A stretch of 64,000 nt of DNA from Oreochromis niloticus (Eukaryota; Chordata; Actinopteri; Cichliformes; Cichlidae), in assembly GCF_001858045.2 (NCBI RefSeq), contig NC_031985.2, forward strand, positions 37,596,321 to 37,660,320. Reading direction: 5' to 3'. This document shows, piece by piece, positions 10,961 to 21,673 of this stretch; within the stretch, counting starts at the first letter, position 1; each line of letters starts with the position of its first letter. The position numbers were made by a program, and so were the translations under genes. A model generated the notes under the pieces. It searched no databases and was not told the DNA's origin. It saw only the letters and a list, made by a program, of their open reading frames with translations.

Positions 10961-11496
10961 GGAAATCCAATAGTTTTCCTCATCTGAGGGTTAACAAGCT
11001 CATTTTTCCCTGAAGTTGTTTTCTCGAATGGGGCCCAGCAGTGACATTTGTCAGCCTGTATTTAGAGTGTCCACATGTCACTCATTGCATGCTACACTGC
11101 ATGTTACCATCTCTGTTAGTTTTTTGTTTTGAGTATCACCATCCTCTGTTGCACAGTCCCATTGTAGCCCATAAATGATTAGGTGTTTGACATTAAAACA
11201 CACTGTTACGCCCTGTTTTACATCTTTATTTTTACTCAATCTCCATTCTGTCTGTGAAGGTTCTCAGTCATCCAGGTCATCGTAGTCAAAGGAATTTGCA
11301 AAGAAAAGCGTCTGGACTTCTTTGAGTTGCTTGAAGACGTTTCACCTCTCATCCGAGAAGCTTCTTCAGTTCTAAGGTCAAATGGCCGAGAGTCCCAGAT
11401 TTAAACCCAGTGGGAGTATCCCCCCCAAAGAGGGACAAAGGACCCCCTGGTGATCCTCTAATCACATGAGCCAAGGTGTGAAAGCGGGTATGGTAC

Positions 11497-12118
11497 CTAA
11501 TCAGCCAGGGTTTCGGGTGAGCTCATTGTGAAACCTGGCCCCACCTTGTCATGTGAATTCCTGAGGTCAGATGGCCCAGGATGTGAGTGGGCGTTAAGGC
11601 GTCTGGGGAGGGAACTCAAAACTGGATTATAGATGGCAGACAGTTGGTGTCGTAAACCACCGCCTCTGTTCAAAGATGGTCGCTCACAGTGGACATAGAT
11701 GGCCTCTTTCACTCCTCTTTCAAACCATCTGTCCTCTCTGTCCAAATTGTGAACATTGGCATCCTCGAAAGAGTGACCTTTATCCTTAAGATGCAGATGG
11801 ACTGCTGAGTCTTGTCCTGTGGAGGTGGCTCTTCTATGTTGTGCCATGCGCTTGTGAAGTGGCTGTTTGGTCTCTCCAATGTAGAGGTCTGGGCATTCCT
11901 CGCTGCACTGTACAGCATACACCACGTTGTTAAGTCTGTGTTTTGGAGTTTTGTCTTTCGGGTGAACCAGTTTCTGTCTGAGTGTGTTGCTGGGTCTGAA
12001 GTAAACTGGGATGTCGTGCTTGGAGAAAACTCTCCTGAGTTTCTCTGATACACCGGCTACATTGGGGATGACAACGTTGTTGCGTCTGTCTTTCTTATCC
12101 TCCCTCGCTGGTGTCTCC
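11497..12118 (-). pseudogene. Penelope-like protein: RT tail plus GIY-YIG endonuclease
   Basis: The minus-strand frame is open from the arm junction near 12118 to the stop at 11497, well upstream of the first ATG at 11925. It reads AREDKKDRRNNVVIPNVAG, then VSEKLRRVF and NTLRQKLVHP. The GIY-YIG nuclease follows: VVYAV, DLYIGETKQPLHKRMAQHRRA (YIG and the catalytic Arg), then HSFEDANVHNLDREDRWFER and CERPSLNRGGG. This nuclease cuts target DNA for telomerase-like reverse transcription. The RT core is absent through truncation, so the copy is not autonomous, but this domain looks intact. Confidence 0.9.
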
Positions 12119-12130
12119 CTCGCTGGTGTT

Positions 12131-12409
12131 CACTCTTTCGAGGATGCCAATGTTCACATTTTGGACAGAGAGGACAGATGGTTTGAAAGAGGAGTGAAAG
12201 AGGCCATCTATGTCCACTGTGAGCGACCATCTTTGAACAGAGGCGGTGGTTTACGACACCAACTGTCTGCCATCTATAATCCAGTTTTGAGTTCCCTCCC
12301 CAGACGCCTTAACGCCCACTCACATCCTGGGCCATCTGACCTCAGGAATTCACATGACAAGGTGGGGCCAGGTTTCACAATGAGCTCACCCGAAACACTG
12401 GCTGATTAG
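12131..12409 (+). pseudogene. Penelope-like protein C-terminus on the right arm
   Basis: The plus-strand frame begins at HSFEDANVHILDREDRWF and runs to SSPETLAD with stop at 12409. It nearly duplicates the end of the left-arm frame. It has no GIY-YIG motif because this arm starts downstream of it. Confidence 0.88.
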
Positions 12410-12911
12410 GTCCCACACCCGCTTTCACACCTTGGCTCATGTGATTAGAGGATCACCAGGGGGTCCTTTGTCCCTCTTTGGGGGGGATACTCCCACTGGG
12501 TTTAAATCTGGGACTCTCGGCCATTTGACCTTAGAACTGAAGAAGCTTCTCGGATGAGAGGTGAAACGTCTTCAAGCAACTCAAAGAAGTCCAGACGCTT
12601 TTCTTTGCAAACTCCTTTGGCCAATCTCCATTCTGTTGCTCACAGCACAGGAGCACCAAAGAAGGATTGATCAATTGAATGAATAAATAACTGAAGGACT
12701 TTGTTGATTTTAAGATTGTGATAACACTCTCCTCTCTGCCTTGCTGTCTGCTGATTTCTTACATTCCCCCAGCAAATCGTTTGCTTGCCTTTTGATCTAC
12801 TATCAAAAGGTCAACAGGGTTACAAAGCTCTTTTTTTAACCTTTATTATAATTATGTATTTATTTTATTTTATTTTCAGTTGTTACAGACGGGACAGACA
12901 TGGCTGGGGGA

Positions 12912-13045
12912 TAGGACAGGGAGAAAGAAAGAATGAAAGAAAGAGAGGGAGAGAAAGAAAAATAGAGGGGAGAAGAGATAGTGAGAAAGGGGGGAAGAAA
13001 GAAAAAAACACCTGGATCACCTGTCGAGAGAAGAAAAAAACAGAA
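12912..13045. repeat. Polypurine tract
   Basis: The plus strand is almost only A and G for over 100 bases (GAAAGAAAGAGAGGGAGAG…). G-rich polypurine tracts are known in L1 3' UTRs. Confidence 0.85.
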
Positions 13046-14133
13046 GAGAAAACAAACAAAAAAGAGCAACATAATAAGTACAACACCATCACAATAAACT
13101 AGCTAACAGTAGATAACAGTAGATACTAAATATTAAATGTTATTGTCCAGCACGCAAGATTGACAGCGCACAATGTGCTTTGAGGTAGCAGCCAAGAAAG
13201 GTGTAGTTTGTGTCTGTGAACACATGAGTGTACACCTGTGTGGTGTTTCTCCATGTAACGATCTGCTAGGGAGTGTGGGGAGCCATAGCCCCGTTCCCCA
13301 GGGCGTGATGCAGGTATGGAGGAGATCCAGTCCCCAGACATCCAGAGGCCCCAGAGTACGAGGACACAAGAAGGACCACCAAAGGGGCAACCGTGCCACC
13401 CTCCTGGGAAGAGCTGAGGAGAGCCCCAGACAAGGGGTCACCCAGCAGCCACGGAGCAGAGGCCAGAGGGGGTTGCAGTGACGTGCCTGCGGGCTCTGCC
13501 AGAAGCCAGCTGTGCCAGAGAGGACCGAGCCCCAGGCCCAGAGGCCTGAGGGGGCCCCACCACCCGGAAGGGGCCCAGTCGGGCCACAGGTGCCAGGACC
13601 CACCAAGCGGCCGCCGGTACATACATGAGCGCCCAGCCCCAGACACCAAGAACCACCAACGCACCGACGTCTGAGGGCATCAGCCACCGGCAGGGAGTGT
13701 GGTGAGGGGAGATAGGCCTCTATACCTTGGAGAGACACAAACAGACACTGTACACACAATCACACTCCCCAAACATACTCTATATCCCAGGTCCAGGTAC
13801 CCTCATCCCCAGAGGGGCAAACCGTACCTAGACCCAGGAGGTGTGACCCTTTTCCCTGGTGTGGAGGCAAGCAGACTGCCACCCTATCTGCAGTAGCAGG
13901 GAGGCCCCGCATCCCAGACCCCAATCTGACGGCTACCACCTCCTCCCAGCCCCCCAGCCCCGACGGTTAACAGAACGGGGGTGAGTGAAGACCCCAAACT
14001 TCCTTCCACCCGCTTATATGTAGTGTTGCTGCGTGCTGTTCTAAAGTGCATTTAAAACACAGGAGGGCATGGTGCTTCCTCCCAGAGAGCAGCATGGCTT
14101 CTCCCGAAAACCCTCAGTGTCTATATGCATTTA

Positions 14134-14948
14134 CAGTGGTCTCATCTGACCAGAGCACCTTCTTCCACATGTTTGCGGTGTCCCCCACATGGCTTGTGGC
14201 AAACTGCAAATGGAACTTCTTATTGTTTTCTGTTAACAATGGCTTTCTTCTTGCCACTCTTCCATAAAGGCCAACTTTGTGCAGTGCACGACTAATAGTT
14301 ATCCTATGGACAGATTCCCCCACCTGAGCTGTAGATCTCTGCAGCTCGTCCAGAGTCACCATGGGCCTCTTGGCTGCATTTCTGATCAGCGCTCTCTTTG
14401 TTCGGCCTGTGAGTTTAGGTGGACGGCCTTGTCTTGGTAGGTTTACATTTCTGAATGATCGCTTGAACAGTGCTCCGTGGGATGTTCAAGGCTTGGGAAA
14501 TCTTTTTGTAGCCTAAGCCTGCTTTAAATGTCTCAGTAACTTTATCCCTGACCTGTCTGGTCTGTTCTTTGGACATCATGGTGTTGTTGCTCCCAATATT
14601 CTCTGAGACAACGTCTGAGGCCGTCACAGAGCAGCTGTATTTGTACTGACATTAGATTACACACAGGTGCACTCTATTGAGTCATTAGCACTCATCAGGC
14701 AATGTCTATGGGCAACTGACTGCACTCAGACCAAAGGGGGCTGAATAATTACGCACACCCCACTTTTCAGTTATTTATTTGTAAAAAATGTTTGGAATCA
14801 TGTATGATTTTCGTTCCACTTCTCATGTGTACACCACTTTGTATTGGTCTTTCACATGGAATTCCAATAAAATTGATTCATGGTTGTGGCTGTAATGTGA
14901 CAAAATGTGGAAAAGTTCAAGGGGGCCGAATACTTTTGCAAGCCACTG
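14134..14948 (-). mobile_element. Internally deleted Tc1-like element (815 bp)
   Basis: Flanked by TA (14132-14133 and 14949-14950). The left end keeps only CAGTGG and jumps straight to the position equivalent to about 1122 of the full copy, losing the left inverted repeat and the C-terminal half of the transposase. The right inverted repeat is complete. The break uses the shared bases TGG. It lies inside the L1-like insertion and so is younger than it. Confidence 0.9.
14136..14627 (-). pseudogene. Tc1-like transposase, N-terminal half
   Basis: It keeps the helix-turn-helix frame (14627-14415, GYKKISQALNIPRSTV), then after a frameshift the segment PMVTLDELQRSTAQVGES up to VLWSDE, where the internal deletion removes the rest. 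The frameshift after KTRPST is identical to that of the copy at 562-1609. The second Asp and the Glu are absent, so it is inactive. Confidence 0.88.
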
Positions 14949-16149
14949 TAAAATTGAGGGCTGGGCACCAGGGCCAGAGGTGGGTTTGAATACACAGACC
15001 ATCCTCTGGACGCTGTATAACGTGCCCACCCCCAAGGCCCTATATGTATGTGTTATGAGAGTATGAGTAATGTGGATGTCTAGGTTGCGGAATAAAACTG
15101 AGGTACAGGCGGCCAGGAGGGGACAGAGGGAGAGTCCCTCCCCTGCAGCCTGGTGACACACCTGCACCCCAAGCCCTGCATGTGTGGGTGGGTGTGGTAG
15201 AGAGGGAAGAGGGAGGCAGCTGAGGATGGGGAGGGAAGAAAGGGAGGGGCAAGTGGCCCCTCCCTGGGGCCAGCTCCCCCACTGACCGCAGTAGGCACCC
15301 CCACACTCTGGAACCTACCAGGGCAAGGGGGCCCCAGGCCCATCCGGACCGGGGCCCACAGCAGCAGCACCGCCCAGCCCCACAGAGTCCGGGGCAGCCC
15401 ACCCGACCCCACCGCAGAGAAAACTGCACCCACCCCGTCATCCACACATCTCCCAGACTACACAAGACAATAGACACCCAGGTTGAGTTCATTCTCCACC
15501 TCTCCTATATCTCTCCCCCACCTGCAGAGTGAGCTCTTGTAGAGAGGAGACCTCCTGCAAAGATGTAACAGCCTCCCCACCAGTTGGAGAGCCCTCCAAT
15601 TGGGCCGATGCACCAGAGGTCCCCCGCCCCAGGGCTGAGCCCCCATGCACCCACTCGCCCACAACCCCAGTGTCACAACAACCAGGACCCAAGCCCCCAA
15701 GGCCCAGCCAGAGACCCAGCCCGGGGGCGGAGCACAAGGAAAACACCATCTAAGAGCCACCAGAGCCCCTAACTAGGTCATGGCCATAACCCCCGGGTTA
15801 GGCCCTCAAGGGAAAACGTCCATAGGGACCCTAGGGAGGTTACAAAGCTCTTTTTTACTGCCTTGCATGCACGATTATGTAGATCAGGCTGTTGCAGCCA
15901 AGCATGGCATTAACAACAGCGGAGCCTAGTATGCCATTCCAGTATGCTGGAAAAGTTGACACAAAAAAATGACAAAAAGTGACAGTACATCTCAAGTCAA
16001 ATATGAAAAAAGCTGAAACACCACCTTGCTACTGAAACCTTAGTTAAATGACCAAATTAAATAGTAGTTTACACATGCCCATGAACAGCAACACAGATTT
16101 TTAACAAGTTGTGATCTGAAAACTATTCAAAGTGATTAACACTTTAAAC

Positions 16150-16262
16150 CATATATTTGTGAAATATCTCTAAAATGAGAAATATCCTGCCTCAGAGTGA
16201 CGCTGAAAAACTAATTCATGCATTTATTACTTCTAGGCTGCACTACTATAATTTGTTGTCTT
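16150..16262 (+). mobile_element. L2-like LINE fragment
   Basis: Matches the 7220-7320 segment: it encodes ISKMRNILPQSDAEKLIHAFITSRL-like residues. A piece of the same family's 3' UTR (CTTCAGTCACCTTTCTAACTCACTG) continues at about 16580-16615, after the Penelope insertion. Confidence 0.7.
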
Positions 16263-16560
16263 GATGCATGCTCAGTCCTCCAGGTAAGTAAATCCCAAAA
16301 GGTTAATTCTGTTCATCTGGATGCAGCGTTATCATTGGGAGAAACATTTCATCACTCATCCAAGTGACTTCTTCAGTCTCAGCTGACTGCAGGTTTCCCC
16401 AACCTTATAAACAGTACATTTGCACAATAACTGAAACCAGCCCACTGAATAAACAATGGGCTGGGAGGTCAGTTCCTTGATCATTAATGTGCAAACTGTC
16501 ATGACAACTGATCAACCACCACCGATCAAAGACCACTGATCACTGGCCATGAATCGAGGA
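16263..16560 (-). mobile_element. Penelope-like element 3' end, second family
   Basis: Resembles the end region of the element at 31277-31921: CATCTGGATGCAGCG, then AACATTTCATCACTCATCCAAGTGACTTC, then CTGACTGCAGGTTTCCCCAA and runs of ACTGATCA. It contains a decayed hammerhead-like motif on the minus strand (16338-16375). It keeps only the start of the coding end (…AATCGAGGAGCGG). Confidence 0.7.
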
Positions 16561-16915
16561 GCGGATGCACTGAGTATTTCTTCTTCAGTCACCTTTCTAA
16601 CTCACTGTGTTAACTGACATTACACCCAGGTAACCTGCAGTGTTGAAAACGTGTTTTCAGACGATGTTTGCTACCCTACAATCCGTCCTACTCTGTAGTA
16701 AAATCAGCGACATTTGACCATCCTGTTGCTCCCATTGAAATTTATACAGCCTATTTAAAATCTAAAACTCAAAATTGTCCGTAGCATACTGTTGTTACCA
16801 CTGTCCTGTTTGAAATGGAATGAGAGAAGCTGGTTATTTTGTCATATGTGCCGATATTAAACCCAAGGTACTAACTAGCTAACTGACTGGATGCCCATTA
16901 ACCTTATAACTCCTG

Positions 16916-16916
<1 letters not shown>

Positions 16917-16955
<39 letters not shown>
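16917..16955. repeat. (TG)n microsatellite
   Basis: About 39 bp of uninterrupted TG dinucleotides. Confidence 0.97.
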
Positions 16956-16956
<1 letters not shown>

Positions 16957-16957
<1 letters not shown>

Positions 16958-18228
16958 AGAGAGACAGCCAGGTTCATGATGGATATAAGGAAGATTATTC
17001 AAAAAAAGGAACCACATTCAGGTACAAGTGTAAGATCAAATGATCCGTCAATAAAGGATAATGTTGGATCAGTGTTTCAATATTTATATCTTTTATTAGA
17101 TGTACATGTGGTTTGGTTATTTGCCTTTTGGTTGAACATACACTGAGAGAGGACTTTTTTATTAGTGATCTTAATAGTATTTTCTTTCATATTAATGTAA
17201 TTTTTTCATCTAATTGAATACAATCTATATGTGTATGATTGTCAGTCCAAAGAGGGAGAGAAGAAAGAGGGGAACATGAGGAGAAAGTACAAGGTCAGGA
17301 AGAACCAGGGAAGAAAACAGACAGGGAATAGTGACAGGCAAAACAGAAACTGTTAAACTGCTTGAGAGTGTTGACCATGAAAAGTGATTTGCCAACCTCC
17401 AGATGAGGCGACATAGGTTAAAATGAAAGAAAAAATCTGCCATAGAGCCATAGTAGTATCTGCAGTAAAGAGCTTTTCATACATAGTATGAATTGTACCC
17501 TAGGCAAAGTTGCCTCCATTTTTATCATTTTTTTAATTAATATTTTGTACATTATAAGGACTCTCCTATTTTTGGAGTGTATTTTTTATCTATCTGTATT
17601 ATATTATACATACACAATAAAAGTGAATCTCTGTCCAAAAAATGCAGTCAGTTTACTTTTTACTCACTATGAGCATCATTCATTATTCTCCCCCAGTAAT
17701 TAAGGTTAGGATATGTATTTTTTTTTTTTTTTATTCCAATCCATTCTTCTTTTGCAGCATTTAAATAACCTTTATCAGATTTGATGGTTTTCTTACAAAC
17801 TTTTCAAAAACAGTGTTTTGCTTTTCTTTCACAAATGTGGGGATTAAATTGCGTTAAAATGTACAAAACAGTGATGTCATGTTTTGTGATGAGGACCCAG
17901 GCACAGAGAGACTCGATGAATTTAAGAATCTTATGATTAAGAAATTTGCAGACTTGCACAGAGATGGTAAAATTATGATGACTGATAATGGAGACGAAGA
18001 CAACAGACGACGAGGACAGGGAGGAACAGGGGTGTAAATGCACCAAGGAGACAGTCAGAGGGAATTCGGGACAACTGGAGACATTTAAGGATGCGAGGGA
18101 CTGACAGAGACATGGAAGAAGTCTCATCGTGACAAGTAGTTTATCTTGCTTGGCTGGGCAGCTCTCTGGGTGCTCAGCACCCCCAAAGCTCTGATCCTAG
18201 AATCGCCCCTGCTCTCTGCATTGAATCA
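16957..18228. other. Unassigned region
   Basis: No gene recognised. 17880-18130 (GATGAGGACCCAGGCACAGAGAG…) has the look of an unclassified interspersed repeat. A poly-T run lies at 17720-17733. Confidence 0.3.
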
Positions 18229-18480
18229 TTACTTCAAGATTCTTCATTTGTCACATGCATAGTCATGCAAGTACAACACAGTGAAATGTGTCCTGAACTG
18301 CTGCATGACATAAAAAATAAGTACATTTAAATAAAAAAAAAACAACTGAAAAATGTACATTGTGCAAATGGAATGTTAAAGTGCTTTGTGCCATAGTGCA
18401 TAGCAATGTATTAACAGAGCAATTCAAGTAGAATAAACAAAATGACCAAAGTGATGTAAACAGAGTAATTGAACAAAGTG
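18229..18480 (-). mobile_element. Probable retroposon 3' end
   Basis: TTCTTCATTTGTCACATGCATAG, then AACACAGTGAAATGTGTCCTG and AAGTGCTTTGTGCCATAGTGC. This resembles the tail at 4849-5220 and is typical of reverse-oriented fish retroposon ends. Confidence 0.35.
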
Positions 18481-18489
18481 ACCAGAGTA

Positions 18490-18790
18490 ATAATTACTTG
18501 TTATTAGTCTCTTGCTCTCTTCCACAGCATATCTTTCATCCTGTCTTCCTTCTTTCACCCACACCGGACATGGCAGATGGCCGCCCTCCCTGAGCCTGGT
18601 TCTGCTGGACGTTTCTTCCTGTTAAAAGGGAGTTTTTCCTTCCCACTGTTGCCAATGTGCTTGCTCATAGGGGGTCATATGGGGGTCATTGCTGGGCTTT
18701 TCTCTATGTATTATTGTAGGGTCTGCCCTGCCCTGAGGCGACTGTTGTTGTCATTTGTTTTTGTGATTTGTAAATAAAATTGAATTATAA
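18490..18790 (+). mobile_element. L2-like LINE 3' tail fragment
   Basis: Same 3' UTR as 7850-8110: TCTTCCACAGCATATCTTTC, CCCTCCCTGAGCCTGGTTCTG, GTGCTTGCTCATAGGGGGTC. It ends AAATAAAATTGAATTATA. Confidence 0.8.
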
Positions 18791-20027
18791 AAATTATAAA
18801 ACATGTTTCAAATTTGTTATGGAAAATTATAATAAAAGGAGCAGATTGTTCCAAACTTCAAATTACTCAGTGGATAATAAAAGATTCAAAGCTTTCTGCT
18901 CTGAAGTCAAAATCAACAATGTAATAGGATTTTAGGATCGTTTTTTTTTTTTTTTAAATTCATTTTTAAATTAACCTCTGCTTTATCGATGTCATTAATA
19001 GTAAAGTGTTAACAGCTGAATCCACTGCTTCTTTGGTGCTGTGTGAGATAGCACTTCAGAGTCACTGTTTGGAGAGGTGTATTTGAAGAAAGTGGGGTGA
19101 TGACCCTGAGATGGGCCTTATTTAAATGAAGCTGCTACACAATGTGGGATTATACAGTGCAGTTTTTGTAGAATACACTCTGCTCATAGAGAGTCAAACC
19201 AGTGTGATGGAAATGTTTCTTACCTTATTCTATTGTGATCTGACAATAGTATATAGAGCTATTAAGTTATATAGAAAGGACAGCATCATATATGTGTTTT
19301 ATACCTTATTCCACACACAGTTAGGTATTGTAAGTTAGATGTAGACAGGCAGACCCCGGCACCATTAGACACTAGAGAAGAATAGACCCCTCTCTGACCT
19401 TGGGGAGTGAGGGCGGGGCCTCAAGGGTTTACTTGGAAGGTAAATCTTCATGTGACTTATAAGTGAAAAACAGCTCTCTCTCTCTCTCTCTCTCTGGAAG
19501 GAAGGATGCGCTTGACGGTATAGGTCCCCATATGATGTGGCATTATTAAACTGATTTTAAAGATGCTTACTGAGTGTTTGCACTTTATTTAACAAAATTT
19601 CACGACACCAGCTCAGAAGATGAGAAAATGTTGGCAAAACTATAAAGTGCCTTGGTGTTATCACCAAACTGTTGGTTTTTCACAATGCCACTTCAGTGAG
19701 TTTTCCTCTTAAGACACCATGGAAACCAAAGACAGCTTGCTTAGTTACCTCCAATGTTATCTGGCATTGGAACAGCAGAAAATAGATGGATGGATGGTTT
19801 CTAAGAATGTTTTTATCTGAGCTTAGAAGCAGGAAATCAGAGGTCATCCAGGCCTTTATGTCTTTAAGACATGCCTTTAGTTTAACTAACTGATGTGAAC
19901 AGAAGAAGGTATAATGTAAATAGAAAATGGCCCCAGCACAGAACCATATCATTAATCTATAGAGCCAGATTACATTTGAGAGAAGCCAATTGAGTGTAAT
20001 AATAGATTATTATTAGGCATTATTATT
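18791..20027. other. Unassigned region with a CT microsatellite
   Basis: No gene recognised. A (CT)n run of about 22 bp is at 19474-19495. Confidence 0.3.
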
Positions 20028-21315
20028 GTAATTCATTATTATCGGGTTCATTCATTATTATCGGGTTTTATTATCGGGTCTTTTATTATCGGGTCTTTTA
20101 CTGCAAACGCAGCAAAAGACTCATTGCCCCGAAATGCAGAACTGACCGCCACAGGAAATCCTTTGTACCGGTGGCAATAAGACTGTTTAACTCTTCCTCA
20201 CTCTGTAGGTGATTCTCCTGAGACTATTACCTATGTTATTCTGTTCCCTCCAGACCGTGCAATATTACCCAAGAGTACTTATTGAATATTTGTTTTCATC
20301 CCCCCATCATATGCTGCTACTCCCTTCATTCTATTGCACAATACTTGTCACTTTCTAGAACCGCCTGCACTGATAGTTTAGTTATTTATTCACCAGGATA
20401 TAGTTATGTATATTACTTTGTTAGAGTTATCCGATTATTTGTCTTGCACTATCCTACTGTATATTACTGTACACTATTCTTATTGTATATATTGTATATC
20501 TTATATCTATTTCATCTGTTCCTCGGTCTCTCCTGCTGCTTTGAGCATGTACATGACAAAAGAATTTCCCTCGGGATAAATAAAGTTGTTCTTATTCTTA
20601 TTCTTATTCTTTCCTAAAAACTCCCTGAAAAACTTTCAGTTGATCCAAAATTCTGCAGTACTGACAGGGACAGTAAAGAGAGTGCATATTTTTCCCATAG
20701 TGGCTTCTCTTCATTGACTTTCTGTTAAAATCCTGTTAAATCTAGAATCGAATTTAAAATCTTTGTCCTCACATACATGGTCTTGAATAACTGGACCGGA
20801 TCTTTTCTTAAAGACCTCATACTGTATCACCCCAATAGAGCACATTGGACTTTCATTTTTGATAAAGGTTATAGTTAGGGCTGAATCAGGTAACCCTCAA
20901 TCCAACCTTAGTTATGCTACAAATTTAGACTGTTGGGGGCTTCCCATGATGCACAGCGTTTCTCCTTCTCTCACGCCTTTTCACTCACCATGTGTTTATA
21001 CACCACTCTGCATTTAATTATGAGTTATTATTAATCTCTGGCTCTCTTCCACATCATGTCTTTTGTCCTTTCTCCCCCTCCTCACCCCCAACTGGTCTCA
21101 GCAGATGGCTACCCCTCCCTGAGCCTGGTTCTGCTGGAGGTTTCTTCCGGTTAAAAGGGAGTTTTCACCAAAGTGCTTGCTCATGGGGGGGTCATCTGAT
21201 TGTTGGGGCTTCTCTGTATTATTGTAGGGTTTTTACCTTGCAATATTAAGCACCTTGAAGTGACTGTTGTTGTGGTTTTTCTGCTATATAAGTAACATGT
21301 AATTGAATAGAATTG
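20028..21315 (+). mobile_element. L2-like LINE fragment interrupted by another LINE end
   Basis: The family resumes on both sides of a nested insertion. TTATTGTAATTCATTATTATC (20026 onward) matches 7306-7322, and AAAAACTCCCTGAAAAACTTTC (20616 onward) matches 7333 onward. The 3' UTR continues to TAAGTAACATGTAATTGAATAG near 21310. The coding part is heavily decayed. Confidence 0.75.
20100..20610 (+). mobile_element. Nested LINE 3' end (CR1/L2/Rex1-like tail)
   Basis: It starts near AACGCAGCAAAAGACTCATTG and AGGAAATCCTTTGTACCGG (the last codons of a LINE ORF2). It ends GAATTTCCCTCGGGATAAATAAAG followed by (TTCTTA)n. The left junction, 20043-20100, has tandem TTATTATCGGGT units that may be the target duplication expanded. 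Confidence 0.65.
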
Positions 21316-21487
21316 TCCAGCCGAGAAGTAATAAATGCATAAACGAGTTTTTCAGCATTACTCTGGTCACACGGTGCTTTTGTCATTCACGCAAGATCTC
21401 TAAAATCTGTATCATCCTGTCTCAAAGGACCCAACATGTACACAATATTGCAGGGTTGGTGACATTTTATTTACAGTGTTTTCCTGC

Positions 21488-21673
21488 TCACTTACCAACT
21501 AATACAAAGTGATATCCCCATGCAGTCTGGTGAAATGGCCCGATGAGGTCCATACCATTGCGTTCAAATAGGACCTCCATTAATGGTAACAGGTGCAAGG
21601 GCTCACCAGTAAAGACTACCCAGAGTATCACACACTGACTTCCACCATTGTGGCCCTTTTCCAAGTATTTCAA
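21488..21673 (-). pseudogene. Ty3/gypsy integrase fragment
   Basis: The minus strand reads PLHLLPLMEVLFERNGMDLIGPF then WGYHFVLV. This is the start of the integrase core in Ty3/gypsy-type LTR retrotransposons (the first catalytic Asp sits in GMDLIGP). Only about 60 codons remain, with no LTR nearby. Confidence 0.65.

Larger units (their letters stand above)
11251..12621. mobile_element. Penelope-like element, two copies fused as an inverted repeat
   Basis: A single 14-bp duplication, CAATCTCCATTCTG (11237-11250 and 12622-12635), flanks the whole unit. The left arm (11251 to about 12120) is a minus-strand copy and the right arm (about 12128-12621) is a plus-strand copy of the same 3' region. 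They meet at a 15-bp tandem duplication of TCCCTCGCTGGTG. The left arm carries an extra 36 bp at its outer end (TCTGTGAAGGTTCTCAG) not present at the right end. One duplication around both arms means they entered in a single event. Confidence 0.9.
12837..15837 (-). mobile_element. L1-like LINE 3' UTR insertion, GC-rich, minus strand
   Basis: A 19-bp duplication, GGTTACAAAGCTCTTTTTT, flanks it (12818-12836 and 15838-15856). The plus-strand start is rich in TTTATTTTATTTTATTTT, so the element lies on the minus strand with an A-rich tail. The body is a purine-rich stretch (12912-13045) and long GC-rich segments that encode no conserved protein. The long frames here (for example 13133-13759) are low-complexity. 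Long TSD, A-rich tail and 5' truncation fit an L1/Tx1-type LINE, though no ORF is left to prove it. A deleted Tc1 at 14134-14948 inserted into it. Confidence 0.65.

Noticed and set aside
13133..13759. Long minus-strand frame of 208 codons, with several overlapping long frames on both strands
   Set aside because: GC-rich, low-complexity sequence of the L1-like 3' UTR opens frames by chance on all strands; no conserved motif.
15040..15772. Overlapping frames of 60-150 codons in GC-rich DNA
   Set aside because: Same cause; proline/glycine/cysteine-rich without domain.
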